A stretch of DNA of 64,000 bases from Zingiber officinale (Eukaryota > Streptophyta > Magnoliopsida > Zingiberales > Zingiberaceae): the NCBI RefSeq assembly GCF_018446385.1, contig NC_055991.1, forward strand, positions 97,509,712 to 97,573,711, in the 5' to 3' direction. The notes beneath the pieces are model-generated. The model was not told the origin of the DNA. It was given only the letters and a program-made list of their open reading frames with translations, and made no database searches. Position 1 is the first letter of the stretch. Each line of letters starts with the position of its first letter. Both the position numbers and the translations under genes were made by a program. This document shows positions 13,701 through 25,373 of this stretch, one piece after another.

Positions 13701-16700
13701 AAAATTCATATTTACTATAAATTAAATAACAATAATAGAAATTTATTAATTATAAAAATTACCTTGCCGCTCCCTCTAATAAGCTCCAATTCAACGTTTA
13801 ATCTAATTTGTGGGCGCTTCATGGTCTCAAGACCAAATATTATATATAGTATATACACACACATATATCATATATTACAATAAAGATAAGATTAATGATA
13901 ATAAAAGTGTGGTTACGGTAAAATGTAGTCAATGCAATAATGACATAATATTGAGAAAGGGATGAATTTACCTAGATTATTACAACAACAACAACAACAA
14001 CAACAACCAAACCTTGTCCCACTAGGTGGGGTCGACTGTATGAATCCTTTTACGCCATTGAGCTCTATCTCCTATTATATCATCATCTATATTTAATTAA
14101 ATTTTATCTTGTTTTATTGTTGCTAACCAAGACTTTTTGGTCTTCCTCTTCCTCGTTTGATATGTATGTTTATCATAATTTCACATCGCCTAACTGGAGC
14201 ATTTATTGGTCGGTACATATCCATACCATCTTAAACGTGTCTCTCGGAATTTTTCTTCAATAGATGCAACTTCGACTTTCTCTCTAATACTCTCATTTCT
14301 TATTTTGCCCATCCTCGTATGTTCACACATCCACCTTAACATCCTCATCTCTGCAACTCTCATCTTCTGCTCATGTGCTCAAGTCATAGCACAACATTCA
14401 GCTCCATATAACATAGCAGGTCTAACTGCGATTTTATAGAACTTACCTTTAAGTTTAAGAGGTTCTTTACGATCACATAAAACACTCGACGCTCCCCTCC
14501 ATTTCACTCATCCTGCTTGTATTCTATGTAAGACATCTCTCTTAATCCCTCCATCATCCTAAATATTTAAATCTCTCGGTTCCGGACAACTCGTCCTCTC
14601 CTATCTTAACAATTGTTTCATTATTTCTAATATTGCTAAACTTAAATTTCATATATTCTGTCTTTAATCTACTAAGCTTAAAACCTTTCCCTTCTAGTGT
14701 TTCCCCCCAAGATTCTAGTTTAGCATTTACTCCTTCACGTGTTTCATCTACCAAAATAATATTATCAGCAAACAATATGCACTATGGTACCAGTGAATTC
14801 GTCCATAATTAGTGTAAAAAGATAGGGACTTAGAGCTGATCCTTGATGTAACCTTATCTTTATTGGAAATGCTTCAGTTACTCCGCCTGAAGTCTTTACT
14901 CTGGTCATTACATCCTCATATCCTTAATTAGTTCAATATATGTTACGCTAACACCTCTCTTTTCTAAAATTCTCCATATAATTTCTCTTGGGACTCTATC
15001 ATAAGTTTTTTTAAGTCAATGAATACCATATGTAGATCTTGTTTTTGCTCCTGATATTTTTCAATTAATTGTCTATGAAGATGTATAGCTTCTATTGTCG
15101 ACCTTCCAGACATGTACCACCTTGATCTCCTTCCTTAATTTTTTTCTATTACCTTTCAAAGTTTCATGATATGACTCATTAGTTTAATATTCCTATAATT
15201 TATATTATTTTTATATAAAGGACTACAGTATTTACCCGATCATATATTTTTCGTTTTCAATATCATGTTAAATAATTTTGTAAATCATTCAATATCTTGT
15301 TTCCCTAAGCACTTCCATACCACTATCGGAATATCATCTGGTTCAACGGTTTTTCCATTGTGCATCTCATTTAAAGTTTGTTTTACTTCTGAAGTTTGAA
15401 TTCCACAATAAAAATTAAAATTTCTATGCTCATTTGACCTATTTAAATTACCTAAGTTAAATTAGTCACATAAACCTTCATTAAAAAGTTGATGAAAATA
15501 CCTCTTTCACCGCTCTTTTATTTCTCCATCGTTTACTAATACCCTATTACATTCATCTTTAATACATTTTATCTGGCTAAGATCTCTTGTTTTCCTTTCT
15601 CTCACTTTAGTTATTCTATAAATGTCTCTTTCCCCTTCTTTTGTATCCAATTTTTTATATAACCGTTCAAAAGTTTCATTTTTTGTTTCACTCACTACTT
15701 TCTTAGTTTTTTTTCTTGGCTATTATATATTTTTTTAAGTTTTTCCTCGTTCTTACAAATATATAATTCCTTATAAACTATTCGTTTTTCCTTCACTTTT
15801 TCTTGTACTTTCTCATTACACCACCAAGATTCTTTACTTAGTAGTGCATGTCCCTTTGACTCACCGAGTACACTCTTAGCTACTATTTTCAACTTTGATA
15901 CCATCTTATCCCATGTTATATTAGAGTCATCGTATATTTCACCTAATGCTTGTACTTCTACCTTCTCCTTAAATATATTTTGCTTTCCATCCTTTAACTT
16001 CCACCACTTAATTGTAGGAATTGTATATATTTTCTTTCTATTGATACTATGCTTGAAGCGTATATCCAACACTACTACCCTATGTTAGGTAGTTAAGCTT
16101 TCTCTAGGGATGACTTTGTAATCTTTACAAATCTTTCTATCCTTCTTCCTAATCATAAGAAAGTCAATTTGCGATTTATTATTCTCACTTTTGAATGTGA
16201 CTAAGTGTTTTTCTATTTTCTTAAAAAACATATTAGCTAATATAAGGTCATATGCTATCGCAAAATCTAATATAGTTTTCCCTTCCTCATTCCTCGTTCC
16301 AAACCCATAACTCCCATGTACTATCTCATATTCCTCATTTTTCACTTCGACATGCCCATTTAGATCACCTCCTATTAAAATCATTTCATTTGGTAGAATA
16401 TTTTATAATATTTCATCTAAGTCCTCCCAAAACCTTGATTTGGTAGTTTCATCTAATCCTACCTGTGGTGCATATACGCTAATTATGTTCATAGTTTCTT
16501 TCGCCACTATTATCTTAAGGGCTATAATTCTATCCCCTTTTCTAACAACTCCTACAACTTCATCCTTTAACAAACTATCTACAATAATACTCACTCCATT
16601 TCTTGCTTTACTCTTTCATTGTACCATAACTTAAAACTCGAGTTCTCTATCATCTTTGCTTTCTCGCCTGTCCATTTTGTCTCTTGTACACACAAAATAC

Positions 16701-19700
16701 TAATTCTTCTCCTAATCATCATATCTACTATCTCCATTGATTTACCAGTGAGAGTTTCTATGTTCCATGTTCCAAATTTTATATTATAAGTTTTCCTATC
16801 ATATTTGTTCTTATCTAACCTATGGTGTGAGAACTCTTGCCTATTTAACACTACACCAAGTTCTCATGGAGATGTAGCGGTCCTTGCTGAGACGTTACAG
16901 TCGGACCCTATAACGCGAACTCTTGCATATTTAGCACTACACCCGAGTTCTGGAGATGTAGTGGTCCTTACCGAGACATTACAGCCGGACCCTGCAACGC
17001 GTTCCTTCCGGAAAACAACCTAGCATTAGCATAATAGTTTAATGGATCCATTCATTGAATATTTGCCATAGTTTGACGCTGGCTGGCAACCTAACGCAAC
17101 CCTCCTCCTTTATCCGGGCTTGGGAGTAGTCATGTTAAACCTTGCTTGAAGACAGCTAATAAGAAAAATATAAAATTTACAATAAAGAAAAATATGAAAT
17201 TGTATAATAGTTAAACCATGGTTCGAAATCTAGTATTGTAACAAGCGGTCGAAATGTATTGTTCCAATAAATTATCAAAACCCAAAGACAGAATTGAGAA
17301 GAAGGCAAAAAGAAAAACCACCAAAAGGAAACTTTTTATTAAGAATAGAGGATTATTCCTCAAATAGTTAAATATGTGTTTATATAAACTCTAGATCCTA
17401 AGACTCAAAGAAAGAAAGGAAGAAAATCCTAATATATGAACCTCAATTCCTATTTTGTAAAGAAAATAAAGGAATCCTAACAAAAGGAAAAAAAAAACTC
17501 ACAATTCTAAAATCCCTAAACAGACTAAAAAAAATTAAAAAATAGAAATTATCAAAAATACCTAAAATACCAAAAATCCCTTAAATACTAAAAAATAAAA
17601 ATTACCAAAAATAATAATAAAAATCTTCGAATCCCCCTACTACTTTGCATAGGTAATCCATGTTGATGAGTATCGTGTTATATTGACATTTGATACCCTT
17701 TGGCATGCTATAAAAAGTGTCAAGATGAATTAACATACTGTTTGTTATCTTTATGTAACTTGTGCCACTGCAATACCATGTAAAAATGAATCATTTTAGA
17801 TGGGAGACAAAATCCAGACTTAGATATATAGTTGTGTCCTCTTCTTGTTTTTTCATCAATTTCCTCCTTCACCCTCTAATTCTCTAAAGGCAAAAAAAAA
17901 ATCAAAACACCGGTACCATACCAAAACAATATCATTGTCAATGTTCGAAACGCCATCACAGTTCAAAATGTTAAACCTTGATTTAAACTCAAATAATTGA
18001 ATAGATATAAAATACATACTGCACTATATATACCAGGAATAAAATATATAACATGCACATATGTATGATTTAAAATAATTTAATTTTTTGGGCATAAAAT
18101 AGAAAATATTAATAGGATGCCCATGCCAACTGTACTTTACAATAACAAAACAGGTACCAGAAATAATTTAAAACCATATGCATATATCCAAGCAAAGAAA
18201 AATAACTACCATAAAATGTTTTCATCTACTAGAAAATCTTTTACGTTTCCAGCTAAGCCTATGTTAAAAACTTCATAAAACCAAAGGACCATAAGTGTTG
18301 TTCAACAATAGCCTTGTGAGTGAACTGTAAATGTAAGTCATGAATTTCAGAACTCCACAGAGCACAGAGAACAAGACTGCAATTACCTTATTAAATAGAG
18401 AAACATGTGAAAAACACTAGTATCCTAAGGTATTATACTGGTATAAATTAGAACCGCATAAAAACAACTTCAAGGAGCAAATGCAAACCTCAGCAATCGT
18501 CTGCATTTGCTTTCCAATGTCCTCTGTAAATGGGTAACGATTTGCTCCAAAAGCCTCACATATCTTTAGCATTTTGGCCTTTGCTCTTTCCCCGGAATAG
18601 AAGACAACGAAAACATTTTTGGCAACCTGTGGATTATAAGTGTGGGCAAAGGAATTGGAAGATATATGAGGTACTAAGAAACCCAAAATTCATTGAATAA
18701 CTTCTGTCATAATTCCTATTCCTAAGCCTGTAAAATTCAAGATTGATTCAAAAAATCACTGCTAACTAATCGCACATATAATCTCTGTGAGTAGAAATGC
18801 ACCTTTTCTCCTGAAATTGGGTCAATCACAGGTTCATCAACAGCAGCTTGACTAAGATACATGTTGCCCCTAGTAGCCCGAAACAAAATTCTTTCAAAAG
18901 ACATTGCCTTCTCCTTGGGCACAAGTCCACTAACAAATCCAAGTTTTAATTGCTTTGATGGCTCTGTCAGCATTTCCTGAACAAGGATACCAAGAATGTT
19001 ATTGAAAATTTAGATAAAACAGCAAATAGAAGGAACATGGTGGTTGCAATACTTGTTCCAATAACAAAGGACTATCAAGAGAACCATCAGCGCTTTGGTG
19101 TGACTCATTTTCTCTCTGCTGAGCAGTAGCACTACTCTGCGCCGAGTGAAAAAATTCTCCAGCCTGAAAACAAGGAAGAAAGTTGATAATGCCCGATTGA
19201 TAAACTTAACAAAAAAAATCAACACAAATATGGGATGGTTTTGTGGTTGAAGTCCCCATAGTTTATGAAACTTGAGGTCACAGTTTCTACCACATTTTAA
19301 GCGGTGGGCTTAATGACTGATAAACTTAAAAAATCATTAGAAAGCAACAATATCAAATGCAGAATCAAAAGTGATATATATATATATATATATATCTGAA
19401 AGACTTTAATTGTTAACAAGCACATCTGATGTGAAAAGTTGATTTTTTTCGAACTTCAAGCCCCATATACCAAACAAAGAGGTTGATGTAGCATCTTCAT
19501 TTGACGCATGAAAGTAATTGGAGGACTTCCTAAAGGTCTTATGTGCATATTAACTAACAAGCACATTCTAAAATCTACAAAATATGAGAACAACACCTCA
19601 AACCTTCCTTGACAAAACATGGCCAAACCAGCATCTTTTAATTTGGAATATGCAATTATGTTTGACTAACTGTCCTTATCACACACCTCTATAGTTACAT

Positions 19701-22700
19701 ATCCAATCTGAAAAAAGAACTCAAGAACCACTTGAACGATTATTGTTTCTAGAAAATAAAATGTTTGATGATAACTTAAATTCAATCTGAAGTAGTACAT
19801 GATTACCAAGTTATCTTATTCTTATGAGCTCAAACTTAAAAGGTTATGCATCCAATTAAGATTTTAAGACTAAATTTTAGAAAGTCCAGTAATGGTACTA
19901 TTGATGCAATGTACTATAGTTGATCAAAGCCTTAGCTAATGGGCTTCCTGCATCAATAAGTCAGCTTAGAATCATGCTCCATGATTTAGAAGGCACACCG
20001 AAATGTTCATAAGATAAAGACTTCTTTATAATTATGATCATGCGGAATAGTAGGTAAACACTTGAATGCAGGATTAATAAAAGCAATAGGATAAAATTCA
20101 TATTATTACAATAAACAAAACCAAAATGGCAATTACAAAATTTATTTGGAACTGTGCAATCAATAGCAGATGTGAAGAATGCATCTGCCCAATAACATCT
20201 ACAAATCGTAGTAATTTATACCTTTTTGAGAACTAACATGTACTCAACTAGCTCATTATAAGCTCTTTGTAGTTTTTCATTGTTTGAATTAACTTCAATT
20301 AGCTCAGATTCAATCTCTCCCAGTTTTATCTGCCATAGATGATAGAGTTCAGTGCAAGAAAATTTATATATCACAAGCATATGCCAACATACAAATAGCA
20401 CTTGAACAACAATGTCACCTCCAATTCATCAAAATCGATATGGATTTGTGTTGGCATTTCTGAATACACAATTCCAGCCTTTGCCATTTGATCTTTCATG
20501 AATCTTAGTTTGCGTGACATTTCACCACATCTTTTGATCTGCAAAGTAGTTAAGAAGATACATTTAGAGAGGATGAGAGATATTAGAGTAATGAAACTGT
20601 AATGATGAAAAATGGTGAACCAATAAAGCCAACTATAAAAGAAAGAATAAAAGAACAAAAAAATGCAATTTATTTTCTTATATTTCAATTAAGTAATGCC
20701 CGTATTTAACTGGAAAAGGCATACCCCAATCTTCTAAAACAATTAATAGTGAAGGCAAGATATCAAAAAAAGGAAGAGAAGAAAATACCTGGTTTGCATA
20801 TGTTCGCTGGAAAGGACTTTTATCTGCATTAAGCTGAAATGGTTGGATATTAGAAATCATTGAAAATTCACATATAGGTAGATTCTAATACTCGAACAGA
20901 AATTAAAAAGTGGATATCACATGCTAAGACAATGACAATCATGCTATACAGTTTAAATTGTGTAACTTAGGTCCATATTTCTTGTACATTTAAGCAATGC
21001 AAGTTTCCATGATACTCCAGGTTATGGCAAGAGGCCACGAGTACAAACTATTTGGAGAAGACTTCATGGATATTACTCAGCTATTGAGTTCAATGTAAGG
21101 TTGTAGTGAGAGTAATATTTGTTAATTATGTTAGTGTTTGGTCTTTCTTTACCTTTCATGAAATCAACTCTAATTGATTAACTCTATCCAACAATAAAAC
21201 ACGTGGTCATATTTGAATATTTTTCGTATCATATTTACTTATTTTCTCTCATTGGATTAGATCTAACTGAACATTGTTGACTGCAAAAGTGAAATTTTTT
21301 CCTTCTACCTAAGATACCATCATCAATCTCTCATTGTTAAAATAATAGAAATAACTATATTAAATACCTAGAACTTCAATCCTTTTCATCTATAGATAAT
21401 GAAGACTCTAAATGTTTAAAATTTGAAAACGAACCAGATTGGTAACAAGTAACAACTTATTCAATCAACATAACTCTTTGACTAATCAAAAAAGTAGACA
21501 GCTAAAAAAGAACTATAGAACAGTTTCCTCACCATAACTATAAGATAAAACTTACGATCATTTCAAAATAGTGTGTGACGCCGCATAAATTTGAATAAAA
21601 GTAAGATGATTTGAATCTTATGTGAGTTAACACAACACATGTATAAATAATATAAAGAAATCCAAGTTAATAAGTAATTCCTTGACAAATTATATGGATA
21701 ATTTCTGCATTTTTCATGTAGTAAAGAACTGTGAAATGAAGAAAAATAATCCATGAGACATACCTTTTCAAAATTAAAGTTTCATAATATTTATTAGTAG
21801 CTTGAATACAGTTCATACAATTTAAAAATTAAAAAAAAAATCATGATCAATTCTGCCCTAGTATGAAACTCTAGTTTCCACAGATTTGAAAACTTGGCAA
21901 AGTTTTTATAAGAAAATACAAATTCAAAATAAGAATAAAAAAACTTACATGCGGAGATGAAATTTAGAACAGTTTTTCCATGAAAAAAAACTAACTTTTT
22001 TTGTTATGAAATTTAGTAGTTATAACAATGTCAACTAAATCTAACAAGTAATTTCAGCTTATATGTAAGTTACCTATGGACAAGATCCATAATGAAAGAT
22101 TAACAAATTTTCAACTTAGAGGCCTTTGAAAATGTGAACCAAATGTTCAAAACATATAAATATTTGTCAAATAAGAGGATATCAGATAAAAAAGAGAACT
22201 GCATATCCATCTTAAATAGTTCTCCCCATTCTGTACAAAGGGGGTGGAATCAAATTTTCTAGGCAGACTGCCAAAAGTATGTGCTGAAAATTCAATTGCC
22301 TATTTGACAACACAAATCATTGACAAAAAGATGACATAACACATGAATACAGGGAACAGTTGTTTCAGGTTTTCTCATGTTTGAATAGGTAGGTCCTAAG
22401 AATATGCATGTGCATTAATGAACATACCATATCTTTACATAAACATTACGAACAAACAAAGTCAAGGGGGAAAAGGCAAAAACAATGATGTCATGTTCAA
22501 CCTATCGAATTTGATTAAACAATGATCAAAAATTGTGCTAAAACACTTATCATCAGAAGAAATAAAACACGGGGAAAGAGATTCAGCAGATTTAGACGTC
22601 ATATGACACAACCTAAGAAGTAAAGCCGTGAGGGCATTACTCAAAGAGCTTGGAACAACTTGATTTTTGGACAAACCATCAACCTGGAGATCAAACAAAG

Positions 22701-23303
22701 CTACTTAAAAACTAAAACCACACGAAATGATTTCAAGAAAACAAATGGAGCACATTTCTAGATCGCACTAGTCGGCACTATGCAGGACGCAAAGTAATAG
22801 ACACAATTCTAATCCAAATAAGGTCGAACTTCAGATGACCCAACGATCAAAACTTCACCTTCACCAATAAACAATGATACATTCAAGGATTCATCGTGTT
22901 CAAGGTGAATAAGAAAACTAGAAACCAAGATGATGATGGGGGAAATCCGATAGATTACAGAAACACTAGAGAGAAAAATCGACGCTGTGTCATAATCTTC
23001 GTTGAGGAATTGCAGAAGAAAACCATATCACACACCCCACAGGATCAAAGATAAAACCTTCATTAGCAAAAAGCACAAAGGAAATTATGAAAAGCGGGGA
23101 CATAGAGCAGGAAAGGGCTACAGATCCCTGCATACGTCTTTGAATTGAACGAGACCGAGGTCGCCCAGATAGGAGAGAGTATGGTGGCCAGATTCCACAG
23201 GTATGATTATCCGCGCAAGCTGCATCTCCTCCGACCGCATCAGATCCATGGGAGGACAGCAGCCGCGCTCCCGGTGCACGTTGAGCCGCTGGTAGTCTCC
23301 CAT
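1721..23303 (-). CDS. VHA-a: V-type proton ATPase subunit a, complete 18-exon gene
   Basis: Membrane (Vo) subunit a of the vacuolar H+-ATPase, which forms the proton half-channels beside the c-ring. Exons, in transcript order: 23136-23303, 20789-20833, 20419-20538, 20222-20329, 19053-19163, 18803-18976, 18489-18626, 12636-12743, 12192-12299, 11934-12082, 10937-11090, 6707-6867, 6423-6629, 2988-3171, 2804-2887, 2534-2727, 2013-2072, 1721-1922. All junctions are GT-AG and phases agree, giving 2475 nt and 824 residues, the family's normal length. Residues 1 to about 420 are the cytosolic domain ([11 protein letters not shown] near the start); the rest is the multi-pass membrane domain. ASYLRLWAL contains Arg733, matching the essential arginine of yeast Vph1 (Arg735). 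[14 protein letters not shown] lies near the C-terminus. The N-terminus resembles tonoplast forms (Arabidopsis VHA-a2/a3) more than the Golgi-type VHA-a1. Large introns (7, 11, 13) hold LINE pieces, but the reading frame is intact. Confidence 0.96.
3520..3999 (+). mobile_element. 5'-truncated RTE-type LINE, 3' end fragment (intron 13)
   Basis: The sequence matches, on the opposite strand, the 3' part of the larger LINE at 13981-17150. It covers the end of the reverse-transcriptase ORF and the 3' tail. It ends with a degenerate GCCGACCCCAGTGGGATAA motif and a TTGTTGTTGTT run, the hallmark of plant RTE LINE 3' ends. Stops and indels break the reading frame. It lies antisense inside intron 13 of the V-ATPase gene. 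Confidence 0.8.
4000..5639. other. AT-rich part of intron 13, no feature recognised
   Basis: This stretch lies between two LINE fragments in intron 13 of the V-ATPase gene. It is strongly AT-rich with many short A or T runs. No coding frame, RNA gene or terminal repeat was seen. Confidence 0.5.
5640..6180 (+). mobile_element. Second 5'-truncated RTE-type LINE fragment (intron 13)
   Basis: This is another copy of the same LINE 3' end, in the same orientation as the fragment at 3520-3999 and starting slightly further 5'. Recognisable blocks include the GAAATGGAG segment, the TGTTGGACTATGA segment, and the closing CACACCTAGTGGGATAAAAC followed by TTGTGGTTGT. It is degenerate and antisense to the V-ATPase gene, and ends about 240 bp beyond exon 13. 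Confidence 0.75.
6868..10936. other. Intron 11 of the V-ATPase gene, mostly unrecognised sequence
   Basis: This 4.07 kb intron contains no exon-like coding sequence. Inside it are a G-rich repeat patch (8570-8915) and a stretch with repeated GGAATGGA motifs near 9970-10020, with CCATTCC counterparts near 10500-10560. The latter may be the ends of a degenerate DNA transposon, but no target-site duplication could be defined. Small frames in this interval look like chance. Confidence 0.5.
8570..8915. repeat. GGGTCGGGTT-rich patch, possible DNA-transposon remnant
   Basis: Clusters of GGGTCGGGTT-like words occur at 8575-8620 and 8808-8870, with the opposite-strand form ACCTGACCCGACCCGAATT at 8887-8905. 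The right edge TTGACACCCCTA resembles the TTACACCCCTA end of the hAT-like element at 40629-41119. No matching left end or duplication was found, so this is a guess at a decayed non-autonomous element. Confidence 0.35.
12744..13980. other. First part of intron 7, no gene
   Basis: AT-rich intron sequence between exon 8 of the V-ATPase gene and the LINE insertion. It has no coding frame of interest. Microsatellite-like TA and CA steps occur near 13845-13875. Confidence 0.5.
13981..17150 (-). mobile_element. RTE-type LINE, near full length but degenerate (intron 7)
   Basis: Reading on the minus strand, the 5' end is near 17150. An apurinic endonuclease domain spans about 16851-16085, with [21 protein letters not shown] and [11 protein letters not shown] blocks. 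A linker and the start of reverse transcriptase run about 16072-15507, and a later RT part is at 14775-14554. The catalytic FADD motif reads FADN here, so the second Asp is lost. The 3' end has the conserved CCCACTAGGTGGGGTCGA block and a (TTG)n tail at 13984-14007. Several frameshifts and stops show it is dead. It has the same orientation as the V-ATPase gene, whose splicing seems to tolerate a 5.7 kb intron. No clear target-site duplication was found. Confidence 0.88.
17151..18488. other. Remainder of intron 7, no gene
   Basis: AT-rich intron sequence between the LINE and exon 7 of the V-ATPase gene, with A-rich low-complexity runs near 17480-17620. No other element ends were recognised. 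Confidence 0.5.
19374..19397. repeat. (TA)n microsatellite in intron 4
   Basis: About eleven consecutive TA dinucleotides in intron 4 of the V-ATPase gene. This is a probable length-polymorphic marker and nothing more. Confidence 0.9.
20834..23135. other. Intron 1 of the V-ATPase gene
   Basis: A 2.3 kb first intron between the exon coding the N-terminal 56 residues and the 45-nt second exon. The donor is GTATGC after GAC and the acceptor is TTTCAG before CTT. No transposon ends or coding frames were recognised. Confidence 0.8.
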
Positions 23304-23364
23304 CGTCCCTCTTTCTCCTTCGATCCTGCAGACCGATCGTCCTCTCGAACGAACCGCAAAAAAC

Positions 23365-23372
23365 TTAGGGTT
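23365..23372 (-). promoter_or_regulatory. Telo-box upstream of the V-ATPase subunit a start codon
   Basis: AACCCTAA on the minus strand, about 60 bases upstream of the ATG at 23301-23303. The telo-box is a known element near the start of many constitutively expressed plant genes and is bound by telomere-repeat-binding (TRB) proteins. Its use here is inferred from position only. Confidence 0.45.
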
Positions 23373-23479
23373 GCAACTCGATCACCGGCCCGTCCCGTAG
23401 AGATGCTGGATCGAGATAATCCCTTGGTCGTCTGCACTTCTCGTATGGCAAAGAGCAATTTCCCAATCTGCCCACGCAC

Positions 23480-25183
23480 ACCGTCTCGCGAAGAGATAAT
23501 TACGGGAAAAAATGGACAGCCAAAAGATGCTGATAAAACTATTATAATTTAGTCAAATATTATTAGAATAATTTTAATCAAATTGCTAAAATTGAAACAG
23601 TTTAATTAAAATTATTAAAACGTGGAGCTTGATGAAAATTCCTTAGCATATTTAACTAAAGCTGCTCAAGCTACTTCCCTGTTTAAATAATTTTGATTAA
23701 ATCTATTATAATAATAGTTAAGGAATGATATTTTCAAAATATGAATTAAGTACCCTTTTATATTTTGTAATGATAATAAAAATATTATTTGGATTTTCGG
23801 GTGATAATTTTTTCAAAGAAAATTAAAATATAAATAAACTTTATTAGAGTGTATCCTATATATGCTCATCCGTAATAATATGTGAGCACGTAATATATTT
23901 TTTTCTCACAGAATTCAGTAGCAACATAAATAAAAGGGGCAAAAGTTCAAAGAGAGCCTTTATTTTTCCAAATCCTCAAAAATACGTCTTACTTTAATTT
24001 TTTTAATCAAAATTTTGTTCCGCCTCCTATAAAATAACACAATCAGTGACGAATCTAAGAAGGAGCGGGGTATATACTTGAGCACCCTCTTGTTCTCATA
24101 AAATTCCATCAATATGATGTAGTCCAAGGGATAGCGAGAAGGAAGATAAGCTCCAACTTTCTTTTTAAACAACATCTTTCTTTTTTGTCTGGAATTATCC
24201 TCTATTATTATTCCTATTATTATCCGGTCTATATTTGTAGCCTAAATCATGAACCAAAAAATACCTTAATAAAGAAAACTAAAATTCTTTTAAGCATCCA
24301 AACGTACTTTAAATGATATTTTTTGGATCTAAGAATAGGTTACAGGTTGCACCTAATAACAAATATAAATTTCTTAATAAATTTTGATTTGATATATTGT
24401 ACGTCCAGTGATATATGTATGATCTCAAACTTTATTTAATATTCACGTTGTAATAACTATAGTTTTATAGTTTTTACAATGCACTTTCGGCTCATGATGT
24501 AGGCAGAAAATATAGGCGATAAATAATAATAGAAATAATATAGGAGATAATAGTTGGGTAATTATACATATGATGGGATACCCATTTAATAAAAATATCA
24601 AAATGGAGTACCATCTTGATGATTTCAAAAATAAAAGGCACCTTTTTATTTTTTATCTAATAAAAAGAATATCAATACAAACACGTACTAATTGCTAACA
24701 CAAGATATGTATATGATTTGCCAGTCATTAAAGTTCTTATTCCAGAACCTATGATTATTTTTCTCATTTACAATCAACTATCATAAGCAGAAAAACCACT
24801 TATAAAATATAAATGTGTAAGAATTTAGAAGATATAAATGTGTAAGAATTTACAAGAAAAAGGCTAGGAGTATACAAGAGGCTTCTAATATATATTAACC
24901 AAACTTTCAAATCTCCATCGAGCTCCCTTTTTATATCATGTAACACCTTTTCATTCTTCACTTATTGTAAGTTGATCTATCATTAATTGATTTCTTTGAT
25001 CTCGTCAACTTGAGACTACCAACAACTATTTGAGTTGATTAAATTGCATCACTAATCATCTACCTCCACAATAAATTCTAATTAGGTCATGGACTGTTGC
25101 ATTACTAGAAGAACTTTGCTTGGTCAATGACTCTTTGAAAAATCTATGTGCACAATATCAAATAAGACAATATATTAATTGAC
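23480..25183. other. Intergenic AT-rich region
   Basis: Sequence upstream of the V-ATPase promoter. No coding frame longer than about 70 codons with protein character was seen. No LTR, LINE or tRNA signature was recognised. Confidence 0.5.
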
Positions 25184-25190
25184 TAATGGT

Positions 25191-25373
25191 GGAGTTCAGA
25201 TCCTTTGTCTCGAAATCAGTCTATTCCTGTGTCTCTTTATCGATCGAACGGACCAAATTACATCTCAAGGATACCTTGCACATCATGCGAATATTGCACA
25301 CATCTTAAAGATGTCATGATCGTCCGATCCGTAAGGGGACAGAGTGATTTCGAGACAGAGGATCTGAACTCCT
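25191..25373. mobile_element. 183-bp MITE with 28-bp terminal inverted repeats
   Basis: The left end, 25191-25218, begins GGAGTTCAGATCC. The right end, 25346-25373, is its inverted complement with one mismatch in 28 bases. The 7-mer TAATGGT flanks both sides (25184-25190 and 25374-25380) as the target-site duplication. There is no coding capacity. Superfamily is uncertain: a 7-8 base duplication would suit hAT-like elements, but the ends do not look like the usual hAT termini. Confidence 0.85.
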
